From NCBI RefSeq assembly GCF_006716445.1, contig NZ_VFPA01000001.1:2728001-2792000 (forward strand): 64,000 nucleotides of DNA. Direction: 5' to 3'. The first letter of the stretch is position 1. Each line of letters starts with the position of its first letter. Shown here in pieces: positions 42,129 through 48,979 of this stretch. The position numbers and the translations under genes were made by a program. Source of the stretch: Pseudonocardia kunmingensis. Its GTDB lineage: Bacteria; Actinomycetota; Actinomycetes; Mycobacteriales; Pseudonocardiaceae. The notes below the pieces were generated by a model. It had not been told where the DNA came from, did not search any database, and worked only from the letters and a program-made list of their open reading frames with translations.

Positions 42129-43280
42129 TCAGCCGGCCGCGACCAGCCGGGACACCGCCTCGGCGAGCACCTCGTCCTTCTTGCAGAAGGCGAAGCGGAC
42201 CAGCGAGCGGCCCAGCTCGGGGTCGGCGCAGAACACCGACACCGGCACCGCGGCCACGCCGGCCCGCTCGGGCAGGCTCCAGCAGAACTCGGCGCCGTCG
42301 GTGAAGCCCAGCGGCGTGACGTCGGTGACCACGAAGTAGGTGCCTGCTGTGTCGAACACCTGCAGGCCGGCCTCTCGCAGCCCCTTCGAGAGCAGGTCGC
42401 GCTTGCGCTGCAGATCGCCTGCCAGCTCGGCGTAGAACGCGTCGGGCAGGCCGAGCGCGGCGGCCAGCGCCGGCTGGAACGGGGCCCCGCTGACGTAGGT
42501 GAGGAACTGCTTCACCGCGCGGACGGCCGCCACGAGCTCACCGGGCCCGTGCACCCAGCCCACCTTCCAGCCGGTGACCGAGAACGTCTTGCCGACCGAG
42601 GAGATCGTGAGCGTGCGCTCGGCCATCCCGGGCAGGCTCGCCATCGGGATGTGCGGGCGCCCGTCGTAGAGCATGTGCTCGTACACCTCGTCGGTGACGA
42701 CCACGGCGTCGTGCTCGGCCGCCAGCTCGCCGATCAGCGTGAGCTGCTCCCGGTCGAGCACCGTGCCGGTGGGGTTGTGCGGGGTGTTGACCAGCACCAC
42801 GCGGGTGCGGGCGGAGAACGCGGCGCGCAGCTCGTCGGGGTCGAACGCGAACGAGGTGCCGTCCGGGCGCAGCGGGACCGGGCGGATCTGCGCGCCCGCC
42901 AGCGCGATCGTGGCGGCGTAGGAGTCGTAGTAGGGCTGGAAGGTGACCACCTCGTCGCCTGCCTCGCACAGCGCGAGCACCGCCGAGGCGATGGCCTCGG
43001 TGGCCCCGGTGGTGACCAGCACGGTGTCCGGGTCGACGTCGAGGCCGTAGAAGCGGCGCTGGTGCTCGGCCACGGCGGCGCGCAGCTCGGGGATGCCGAT
43101 GCCGGGCGGGTACTGGTTGATCCCGCCCTGGATGTTCGCCGCGGCGTCGCTGAGCAGCGAGGCCGGGCCGTCGGTGTCCGGGAAGCCCTGGCCGAGGTTG
43201 ATCGCACCGGTGCGCAGGGCGAGCGCCGACATCTCGGCGAAGATCGTCGACGAGTGGGCGCGCATGCGTTCGACCAGCAT
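42129..43280 (-). CDS. PLP aminotransferase, class I (DapC/kynurenine-type)
   Basis: The 383-residue fold-type I enzyme shows INLGQGFPDTDGP, YPPGIGIPELRAAVAEHQ, the VLVNTPHNPTGTVLDREQL block, and the PLP Lys in TISSVGKTFSVTGWKVGW; the substrate Arg is in LVRFAFCKKDE. It falls in the group that holds actinobacterial N-succinyldiaminopimelate aminotransferase (Rv0858c type) and kynurenine/methionine aminotransferases; sequence motifs alone do not separate these. The ATG has TACCGT 6 nt upstream, so the message is probably leaderless. It is divergent from the flavin-binding protein gene. Confidence 0.88.
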   Translation of the reverse strand: MLVERMRAHSSTIFAEMSALALRTGAINLGQGFPDTDGPASLLSDAAANIQGGINQYPPGIGIPELRAAVAEHQRRFYGLDVDPDTVLVTTGATEAIASAVLALCEAGDEVVTFQPYYDSYAATIALAGAQIRPVPLRPDGTSFAFDPDELRAAFSARTRVVLVNTPHNPTGTVLDREQLTLIGELAAEHDAVVVTDEVYEHMLYDGRPHIPMASLPGMAERTLTISSVGKTFSVTGWKVGWVHGPGELVAAVRAVKQFLTYVSGAPFQPALAAALGLPDAFYAELAGDLQRKRDLLSKGLREAGLQVFDTAGTYFVVTDVTPLGFTDGAEFCWSLPERAGVAAVPVSVFCADPELGRSLVRFAFCKKDEVLAEAVSRLVAAG

Positions 43281-43286
43281 GCGTGC

Positions 43287-43292
43287 ACGGTA
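43287..43292 (-). promoter_or_regulatory. -10 box, leaderless type, for aminotransferase
   Basis: TACCGT on the minus strand, 6 nt before the ATG at 43280. Confidence 0.5.
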
Positions 43293-43317
43293 CGGCGGAA
43301 CTGTCGGTGCTCCCACC

Positions 43318-43323
43318 TAGCCT
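43318..43323 (+). promoter_or_regulatory. -10 box, leaderless type, for PNPOx-like gene
   Basis: TAGCCT, 7 nt before the ATG at 43331. Confidence 0.45.
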
Positions 43324-43330
43324 CCCGGTC

Positions 43331-43756
43331 ATGCCGCTGTCGAAGGAAGAACGCGAGCAGTTCCTCGCCGAGCCGCACATCGCGGCGCTGTCGGTGGCCG
43401 CCGGGCCGCAGCGCGCGCCGCTGACCGTGCCGATCTGGTACCAGTACGCACCGGGTGGAACGGCGTGGATCCTCACCGGCACCCGGTCCCGCAAGTGGGA
43501 GCTCGTGGAGGCCGCCGGACGCTTCACACTGATGGTCGAACGGCTCGAGCCCACCACGCGGTACGTCTCGGTGGAGGGCCCGGTCGCGGGCGCGGCCCCG
43601 GCCACCGACGAGCAGGTGTGGGAGATCGCGGCCCGGTACCTGCCGGAGGAGAAGGCGCGCGCCTACGTCGAGTTCCACAAGGCCGAGCTGGGCGATCACG
43701 TCGTCGTGACCATGCGGCCCGAGCGGTGGCTCTCGGCCGACATGGGGAGCTGGTGA
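43331..43756 (+). CDS. Pyridoxamine-5'-phosphate-oxidase-like flavin/F420-binding protein
   Basis: The 141-residue protein has the split-barrel pattern of the PNPOx/FDOR superfamily: LSKEEREQFLAEPHIAALSV, APLTVPIWYQYAPGG, WILTGTRSRKWELVEAAGRF and a C-terminal barrel strand VVVTMRPERWLSAD. Many actinobacterial members of this size bind F420 or heme rather than FMN, and the class cannot be set by eye. The PLP-using enzymes on both sides are suggestive, but the family name reflects fold more than pyridoxamine use. Start supported by a -10 box 7 nt upstream. Confidence 0.82.
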   Translation: MPLSKEEREQFLAEPHIAALSVAAGPQRAPLTVPIWYQYAPGGTAWILTGTRSRKWELVEAAGRFTLMVERLEPTTRYVSVEGPVAGAAPATDEQVWEIAARYLPEEKARAYVEFHKAELGDHVVVTMRPERWLSADMGSW

Positions 43757-43766
43757 CGCCGGTCCC

Positions 43767-44759
43767 TCACCAGCCGCGCATGTCCACCGGCCACGTCTCG
43801 AGCACGGTGTCGCCGTCCACGAGGTGCATCCGCTCGTGGAGCACCACCGTGGGGTCGATGTGGGCGGGCAGCACGCGTACGCGGTCGCCCACCCGCACGG
43901 GCGCGTCAGGCACGAAGGTGGTGTGCTCGTCGGCGCAGCGCCGCACCTCGGCACCCGCGATCGCCGGCAGGCCGTGGTCCATGCCGAGCGCCTTGAGGCC
44001 GACGTCGGCCACGGCGCGCCCCGCCGACACCGAGACCACCGTGCCGAGCACCGACAGCGCCTGCCCGAACGGGTGGCCCACCGAGCCGTAGGCGGTGTCC
44101 ATCAACGCGTAGGAGCCCGCCTGGATCTCCGTGGCCCAGGTGTTGTCGCGGTGGGTCCCCGTGCCGCCGGCGCTGATGATCTCGCCGCCCACGTCGCCCG
44201 CCGCCGCCTGCAGCAGCGCCATCGCCTCGCCGGTCCGGCGCTTCCGCTCGTCCGGGTCGGTCACCAACTGCAGGTGGCCCTCGTAGCCCATCACCCCGCG
44301 CACCTCGAGGCCCGCCCGCCGCGCCGCCCCCGCCAGCTCGCCGGCGCGCTCCGGGGCGCAGCCGCAGCGGTCCAGCCCGACGTTGACGTCCACCAGCACC
44401 TCGCGCACGCCGCCCGCTGCCGCGGCCGCCACCGTCTCGGGGGAGTCCACGGCCACCGTCACCCGCGCGCCGCCGGCCACGAGCGCGCCGAGGCGGCGGG
44501 TGTCGAGCACCTCGTTGGCGAGCAGCAGGTCCGCACCCAGCCCGGCGGCCGCCATCACCTCGCACTCGCGCACCGTGGCGCAGGTGAAGCCCGGGTGCCC
44601 GAGTGCCTGCTGACGCCGTGCGAGCGCGGTGGTCTTGTGCGCCTTGACGTGCGGGCGCAGCCGGGCGCCCGGCAACGCGGCGCTCATCGTCGCGAGGTTG
44701 GCGTCCAGGACGTCCCGTTCCACGATCAGGGCAGGGGTGGTCAGCTCGGAGGTTCGCAC
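43767..44759 (-). CDS. D-threonine aldolase / D-serine dehydratase-like PLP enzyme
   Basis: The 330-residue alanine-racemase-fold protein has the PLP Lys in RLRPHVKAHKTTALARRQ, LGADLLLANEV, LVDVNVGLDRCGC and the C-terminal metal-site segment RVLPAHIDPTVVLHERMHLV. This is the pattern of the DSD1/low-specificity D-threonine aldolase family, which needs a divalent metal. It would split D-threonine-type 3-hydroxy amino acids to glycine and aldehyde, or dehydrate D-serine. I chose the GTG at 44759, which has TAGCGT 8 nt upstream; a frame start at 44801 adds 14 residues. It is convergent with the PNPOx-like gene. Confidence 0.86.
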   Translation of the reverse strand: MRTSELTTPALIVERDVLDANLATMSAALPGARLRPHVKAHKTTALARRQQALGHPGFTCATVRECEVMAAAGLGADLLLANEVLDTRRLGALVAGGARVTVAVDSPETVAAAAAGGVREVLVDVNVGLDRCGCAPERAGELAGAARRAGLEVRGVMGYEGHLQLVTDPDERKRRTGEAMALLQAAAGDVGGEIISAGGTGTHRDNTWATEIQAGSYALMDTAYGSVGHPFGQALSVLGTVVSVSAGRAVADVGLKALGMDHGLPAIAGAEVRRCADEHTTFVPDAPVRVGDRVRVLPAHIDPTVVLHERMHLVDGDTVLETWPVDMRGW

Positions 44760-44852
44760 GCCCGGCCACGCTACCGCCCGGCCAAACGTGTCCTGCCCCA
44801 CAGATCGTCAGGGGCGGGAATCTGGACGGCCGCGTGTCGCCTTGAGCGACCA

Positions 44853-46124
44853 GTGACGTTGACTCCCGATCGTGTCCCACTGGCCGTACCGGACACCCGG
44901 GGGGATCGCCTCCGGCTGGTCCTGGTGCTCGGCTCGCTCATCGCGCTGGGTCCCCTGACCATCGACCTCTACCTCCCCGCCCTCCCGACGATCACCACCG
45001 AGCTGCTCACGACGTCGGCGACGGTGCAGCTGACGCTGACCGGCACGCTCCTCGGGCTCGCGATCGGCCAGCTGGTGATCGGCCCGCTCTCCGACCGGCT
45101 GGGACGCAAGCGGCCGCTCCTCGCGGGCGCGGCCGTGCACGTGTTCGCCTCGCTGCTGTGCATCGTCGCCCCGAACGTCGCCGTGCTCGGCGGCCTCCGG
45201 GTGCTGCAGGGCCTCGGCGCCGCGGCAGGCGCGGTGATCGCGATGGCGATCGTGCGCGACCTCTACACCGGGCGGGCCGCGGCCACGCTCCTCTCCCGCC
45301 TGATCCTCGTGATGGGCGCGGCGCCGGTGCTCGCGCCGACGCTCGGCGCCCAGGTGCTGGAGTTCACCTCGTGGCGCGGGGTCTTCGGCGTCCTCGCGCT
45401 CTACAGCCTGGTGCTCCTGCCGGTCGCCGCCCGGATGCTCCCGGAGACGCTGCCGCCGCAGCGCCGCCAGACCTCGGGCGCGCTGGGGACGCTGCGCACC
45501 TACGGCAGCCTGCTGCGCGACCGCACCTTCGTCGGCCTGATCCTGGTGGCGGGCCTGGCGATGTCCGCCGTGATGAGCTACGTCTCCGGCGCCTCGTTCG
45601 TGTTCCAGGAGCAGTTCGGGCTCAACCAGCAGCAGTTCGGGCTCGCGTTCAGCAGCGGTGCGATCTGGATGATCATCGCCAGCCAGCTCAACCCCGTGCT
45701 CCTGCGCCGCTTCGAGCCGCGGCAGCTGCTGCTCGGCGCGATCATCGCCGGCGCCACGGCCGGCCTGCTGCTGCTCGCGGTCGCGGGCTCGGGCCTCGGC
45801 GGGCTGTTCGGGGTGCTGGTGCCGCTCTGGCTGGTGCTGCTCTCGGTCGGGCTCGCGCTGCCGAACGCGCCCGCGCTCGCCCTCTCCCGCCACGGCGAGA
45901 CCGCGGGTACGGCGGCCGCACTGCTCGGCGCGGTGCAGTTCGGCGTCGGCGCGCTCGTCTCGCCGCTGGTCGGCGTGCTGGGCAACGACGCCACCGCGAT
46001 GGCGACCACGATGGCGGGCGGCGTCGTGCTGTCGCTGCTCGTGCTCGTCCTGGTCGTGCGGCCGTGGCGGCTCGCCGACCTCGAACCGGCGCCCGCCGCG
46101 CTCGTGGCCGCCGTCGCGGACTGA
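44853..46124 (+). CDS. Bcr/CflA-type multidrug MFS exporter
   Basis: The 423-residue transporter has 12 predicted helices. LIALGPLTIDLYLPALPTI in helix 1 is the signature of the Bcr/CflA drug-resistance branch; the loop motif is IGPLSDRLGRKRPLL, and RVLQGLGAAAGAVIAMAIVR carries the helix-4 Arg and motif-C-like glycine run. Export of a drug by proton antiport is the family role; the substrate is not evident. The GTG at 44853 opens the frame; no good ribosome site is seen. It ends 15 bp before a MITE. Confidence 0.88.
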   Translation: MTLTPDRVPLAVPDTRGDRLRLVLVLGSLIALGPLTIDLYLPALPTITTELLTTSATVQLTLTGTLLGLAIGQLVIGPLSDRLGRKRPLLAGAAVHVFASLLCIVAPNVAVLGGLRVLQGLGAAAGAVIAMAIVRDLYTGRAAATLLSRLILVMGAAPVLAPTLGAQVLEFTSWRGVFGVLALYSLVLLPVAARMLPETLPPQRRQTSGALGTLRTYGSLLRDRTFVGLILVAGLAMSAVMSYVSGASFVFQEQFGLNQQQFGLAFSSGAIWMIIASQLNPVLLRRFEPRQLLLGAIIAGATAGLLLLAVAGSGLGGLFGVLVPLWLVLLSVGLALPNAPALALSRHGETAGTAAALLGAVQFGVGALVSPLVGVLGNDATAMATTMAGGVVLSLLVLVLVVRPWRLADLEPAPAALVAAVAD

Positions 46125-46139
46125 GCGGCTGGTGGATCG

Positions 46140-46307
46140 CTAGTGTCCCCCGCCGGAAGTTCGCTGGGTAAGTCGGTGGATCCAGGTTCTCGCTGCGTGT
46201 GCCGGGCGGCGGGCCTCGTACCGGGCGTACTCGGCTCGTCGACCGGTGCGCGCAGCGTGGAGCTGGGCCGCCGAATTATTCGGCGGACTTCCGGTGGGGG
46301 ACACTAG
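46140..46307. mobile_element. 168-bp MITE with CTAG ends
   Basis: The ends are 24-bp inverted repeats with two mismatches (left CTAGTGTCCCCCGCCGGAAG, right arm complementary, 46284-46307). Each end carries CTAG, as expected for a TA target in IS630-type insertion. The interior has a separate palindrome with arm CCGCCGAAT near 46270. There is no transposase, so mobility would depend on an IS elsewhere. It lies between convergent genes, and its right-end TAG is the stop codon of the YczE-like gene. Confidence 0.8.
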
Positions 46308-46927
46308 CTGCGCTCGCGCACGGCGACCAGCGGGAGGAACGCCTGCGTGAGCGGCCCGATCGCCACCGCGTAGAGCACGGTGCCCACGCCGACTGTGCCG
46401 CCCAGCAGCCACCCGGTGGAGAGCACCACCACCTCGATGACGGTCCGGACCAGCCGCACCGAGCGGCCGGTCCGGGCCGCGAAGCCGGTCATCAGCCCGT
46501 CCCGCGGGCCGGGGCCGAGGCGCGCACCGACGTAGGCCGCCGTCGCGAGCCCGTTCAGCGCGACGCCGCCGACGAGCAGCGCGATCCGCGCCGGCAGCGC
46601 ATCGGGTGCGGGGAAGGCCGCGAGCGCGAGGTCGACGACCACCGCGATCACCGCGACGTTGGCCACCGTGCCGATCCCGGGACGCTGCCGCAGCGGGATC
46701 CACAGCAGCAGCACCACGATCCCGGTGATCGCGGTGATCGTGCCGAAGGTGAGCGGCGTCTGGACGGCGATGCCCTCGTGCAGCACGTCCCACGGGTTGA
46801 GGCCCAGGCCGCTGCGGATCTGCATCGCCATGCTCACCCCGTACAGCGCGAGGCCGCCGATCAGCTGGGCGAGCCGCCTGCCGGGGTCGCGGGTGACGGG
46901 GATGGGACGGAGATCGACGGCGGCCAT
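46304..46927 (-). CDS. YczE/YyaS/YitT-family membrane protein, end altered by MITE
   Basis: The 207-residue protein has five or six membrane helices: QLIGGLALYGVSMAMQIRSG, NPWDVLHEGI, FGTITAITGIVVLLLWIPLR, and later TVIEVVVLSTGWLLGG and GTVLYAVAIGPLTQAFLPL. The GLGLNPWDVLHEG block is the hallmark of the YczE group, whose function is unknown (B. subtilis YczE affects surfactin production). The stop codon TAG lies in the terminal CTAG of the adjacent MITE, so the C-terminus may differ from that of relatives. ATG at 46927 chosen over an upstream start because the hydrophobic part begins soon after. Confidence 0.8.
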   Translation of the reverse strand: MAAVDLRPIPVTRDPGRRLAQLIGGLALYGVSMAMQIRSGLGLNPWDVLHEGIAVQTPLTFGTITAITGIVVLLLWIPLRQRPGIGTVANVAVIAVVVDLALAAFPAPDALPARIALLVGGVALNGLATAAYVGARLGPGPRDGLMTGFAARTGRSVRLVRTVIEVVVLSTGWLLGGTVGVGTVLYAVAIGPLTQAFLPLVAVRERS

Positions 46928-47032
46928 GCCACCATCCTCGGCCCCCGACGCGCGGGTGCCGATGGCCAATCGGGGAAGCCTGGCCCCTCAGGCGCGATGA
47001 TGGGCGCACGTCGCCGATCACCGGAGGTCCTG

Positions 47033-48955
47033 GTGCGCTGCTCGTCCGTGCTGCTCGGGGTGCTGGCCGCGCTGGTGCTGTCCGCCGACACCGCGACCGC
47101 GGAGCCGCCCACCCGCCTCGACGACCACGTCACGGACCGGGCCGGCGTGCTGACGCCCGGCCAGGCGGCGGAGATCGAGGCGGCGATCCAGCGGTTGCGC
47201 GCCGAGGACGGCGTGGACCTCTTCGTGGTCTTCGTCGAGTCCTTCGACGGGGCCGGCGGTCAGGAGTGGGCCGACGACACCGCGGTGGCGTCCCAGCTCG
47301 GCGACGAGGACGCCCTGCTCGCGGTGGCGGTGCGCGACCGCGCGTACGGCGTCTCGGTCGCGGAGGGCTTCCCGCTCTCCGACGCCGCCCTTGACGACAT
47401 CCGCACGGAGCAGGTGGAACCGCGGCTCGGCGCGGACGACTGGGCCGGCGCCGCCGTCGCGATGGCCGACGGGCTGCGCACCGGCGGCGGAAGCGGGTTC
47501 CCGACGGGGCTGGTGGTGGTCGGGGGCGTGGTCGTGGTCGCCGCGGGCGCCTACGTGCTGCGCCGGCGCAGGCGTGCGGGGGCGAGCGCGCCGCCCGACG
47601 AGCCCGGTGACCGGGCAGGCGAGGACCTCGCCTACCGCGCCAGCGCCGCGCTGATCGAGGTCGACGACGCCGTCCGCACGTCGGAACAGGAGCTCGCCGC
47701 CGCCCGTGCCCACTTCGGCGACGAGGCGGTGGCGGAGTTCGCGGCGGCTCTGGAGCAGTCGCGGGCCGACATGCTGCGCGCGTTCGCGCTGCGCCAGCGG
47801 CTCGACGACGACGAGCCCGAGGACGAGGGGGCACGGCGGGCGCTGCACGGCGAGATCATCGCGATCGCCGCGGCGGCCGACGACCGGCTGGACGCGCACG
47901 TCGACGCGTTCGACGCCATGCGCGGCCTGGAGGCGCGGGCGCCCGAGTACGTCGCCGGGCTGCAGACCCGGCTCGACGCGGTCGTGGCGCGGCTCCCGCA
48001 GGTCGAGACGGCGTGGGCGGCGTTGCGCGCCCAATACGCGGCCACCGCGCTGGAACCCGTGGACGGCGACCTCGACCAGGCACGGGAGCTGCTCGCCGCG
48101 GCGGACGCCGAGCTCGGGGAGGCACGGCGCGAGCTGGGTGTCGCCGGCTCGGCCACCTCACCTGCGGGCGTGGTTCCGGGGACGACGGCCGCCGTCGTCG
48201 ACGGAAGGGCCGCCGAGGACGCGCTCACGCAGGCCGAGACCCTGCTCGACGGCATCGCCCGCCGCGAGTCCGAGCTGGCCGACGCCGCCGCCCGGATCCC
48301 GGCCGCGAAGGCCGAGGCCGAGCAGGACCTCGCGGAGGCGCGCGCGACCGGCGGCGACGCGCTCGCCCCGGTGGTGGCGCGGGCGACCGCCGCGATCACC
48401 GCGGCAGGCGAGGCCGCGGGCGGTACGCAGCCGGACCCGATCGCGGCCCTGCGGCTGCTCGTCGAGGCCGGCAGCGCCCTCGACGCGGGCATCGCGGAGG
48501 CCCGGGCCGCCGCCGACCGCGAACGCCGCGCGGCCGCCGCGCTCGAGGAGGCGTTGCTCACCGCCCGTTCGACGGTCGCGGCCGCGGAGGACTTCGTCGC
48601 CACGCGCCGCGGGGCCGTCGGCCCGCAGGCCCGCACCCGGCTGGCCGAGGCCCGCCGCCACCTCCAGCGGGCCGGCGGGCCGGACCCCGTCGTCGCGCTG
48701 CGCGAGGCGCAGCAGGCCGACGCGCTCGCCCAGGAGGCCCTGCGGCTCGCCCGCACGGACGTGACGCAGTGGTCGCGCCCGGCGTCGAGCACCGGGGTGG
48801 ACCTGGGCAGCCTGGTCCTCGGCGGGATCCTCTCCGGCGCAGCAGGCGGGTACCGCAGTGGCGGGCATCGGCGGGGCGGCGGGTTCCACCGCTCGCCGGG
48901 CAGCTTCGGCGGCTCCTCCCGGCGCGGGCGGCGGGGCGGCGGCGGCCGCTTCTGA
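47033..48955 (+). CDS. Exported TPM-domain protein with coiled-coil and Gly-rich tail
   Basis: The GTG at 47033 has GGAGGT just before it and gives a clean signal peptide (SSVLLGVLAALVLSADTATA, cleavage about residue 25). A TPM (TLP18.3/Psb32) domain follows (LDDHVTDRAGVLTPGQAAEI, then YGVSVAEGFPLSDAALDDI), and a membrane helix GLVVVGGVVVVAAGAYVLRR lies at about 158-177. About 400 residues of Ala/Glu/Arg-rich helix, probably coiled coil, and a short Gly/Ser/Arg tail (GGFHRSPGSFGGSSRRGRRG) complete the 640-residue protein. TPM domains are linked to repair of membrane complexes or to phosphatase activity; the role here is unknown. Proteins of this layout are common in actinobacteria. Confidence 0.85.
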   Translation: MRCSSVLLGVLAALVLSADTATAEPPTRLDDHVTDRAGVLTPGQAAEIEAAIQRLRAEDGVDLFVVFVESFDGAGGQEWADDTAVASQLGDEDALLAVAVRDRAYGVSVAEGFPLSDAALDDIRTEQVEPRLGADDWAGAAVAMADGLRTGGGSGFPTGLVVVGGVVVVAAGAYVLRRRRRAGASAPPDEPGDRAGEDLAYRASAALIEVDDAVRTSEQELAAARAHFGDEAVAEFAAALEQSRADMLRAFALRQRLDDDEPEDEGARRALHGEIIAIAAAADDRLDAHVDAFDAMRGLEARAPEYVAGLQTRLDAVVARLPQVETAWAALRAQYAATALEPVDGDLDQARELLAAADAELGEARRELGVAGSATSPAGVVPGTTAAVVDGRAAEDALTQAETLLDGIARRESELADAAARIPAAKAEAEQDLAEARATGGDALAPVVARATAAITAAGEAAGGTQPDPIAALRLLVEAGSALDAGIAEARAAADRERRAAAALEEALLTARSTVAAAEDFVATRRGAVGPQARTRLAEARRHLQRAGGPDPVVALREAQQADALAQEALRLARTDVTQWSRPASSTGVDLGSLVLGGILSGAAGGYRSGGHRRGGGFHRSPGSFGGSSRRGRRGGGGRF

Positions 48956-48979
48956 GCGCGAAGATCCGAAGTACCGAGA

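Noticed and set aside
46140..47021. A 293-codon minus-strand frame across the MITE and the YczE-type gene
   Set aside because: It is in another frame than the YczE-type protein, has Arg-rich shadow composition and no membrane pattern.
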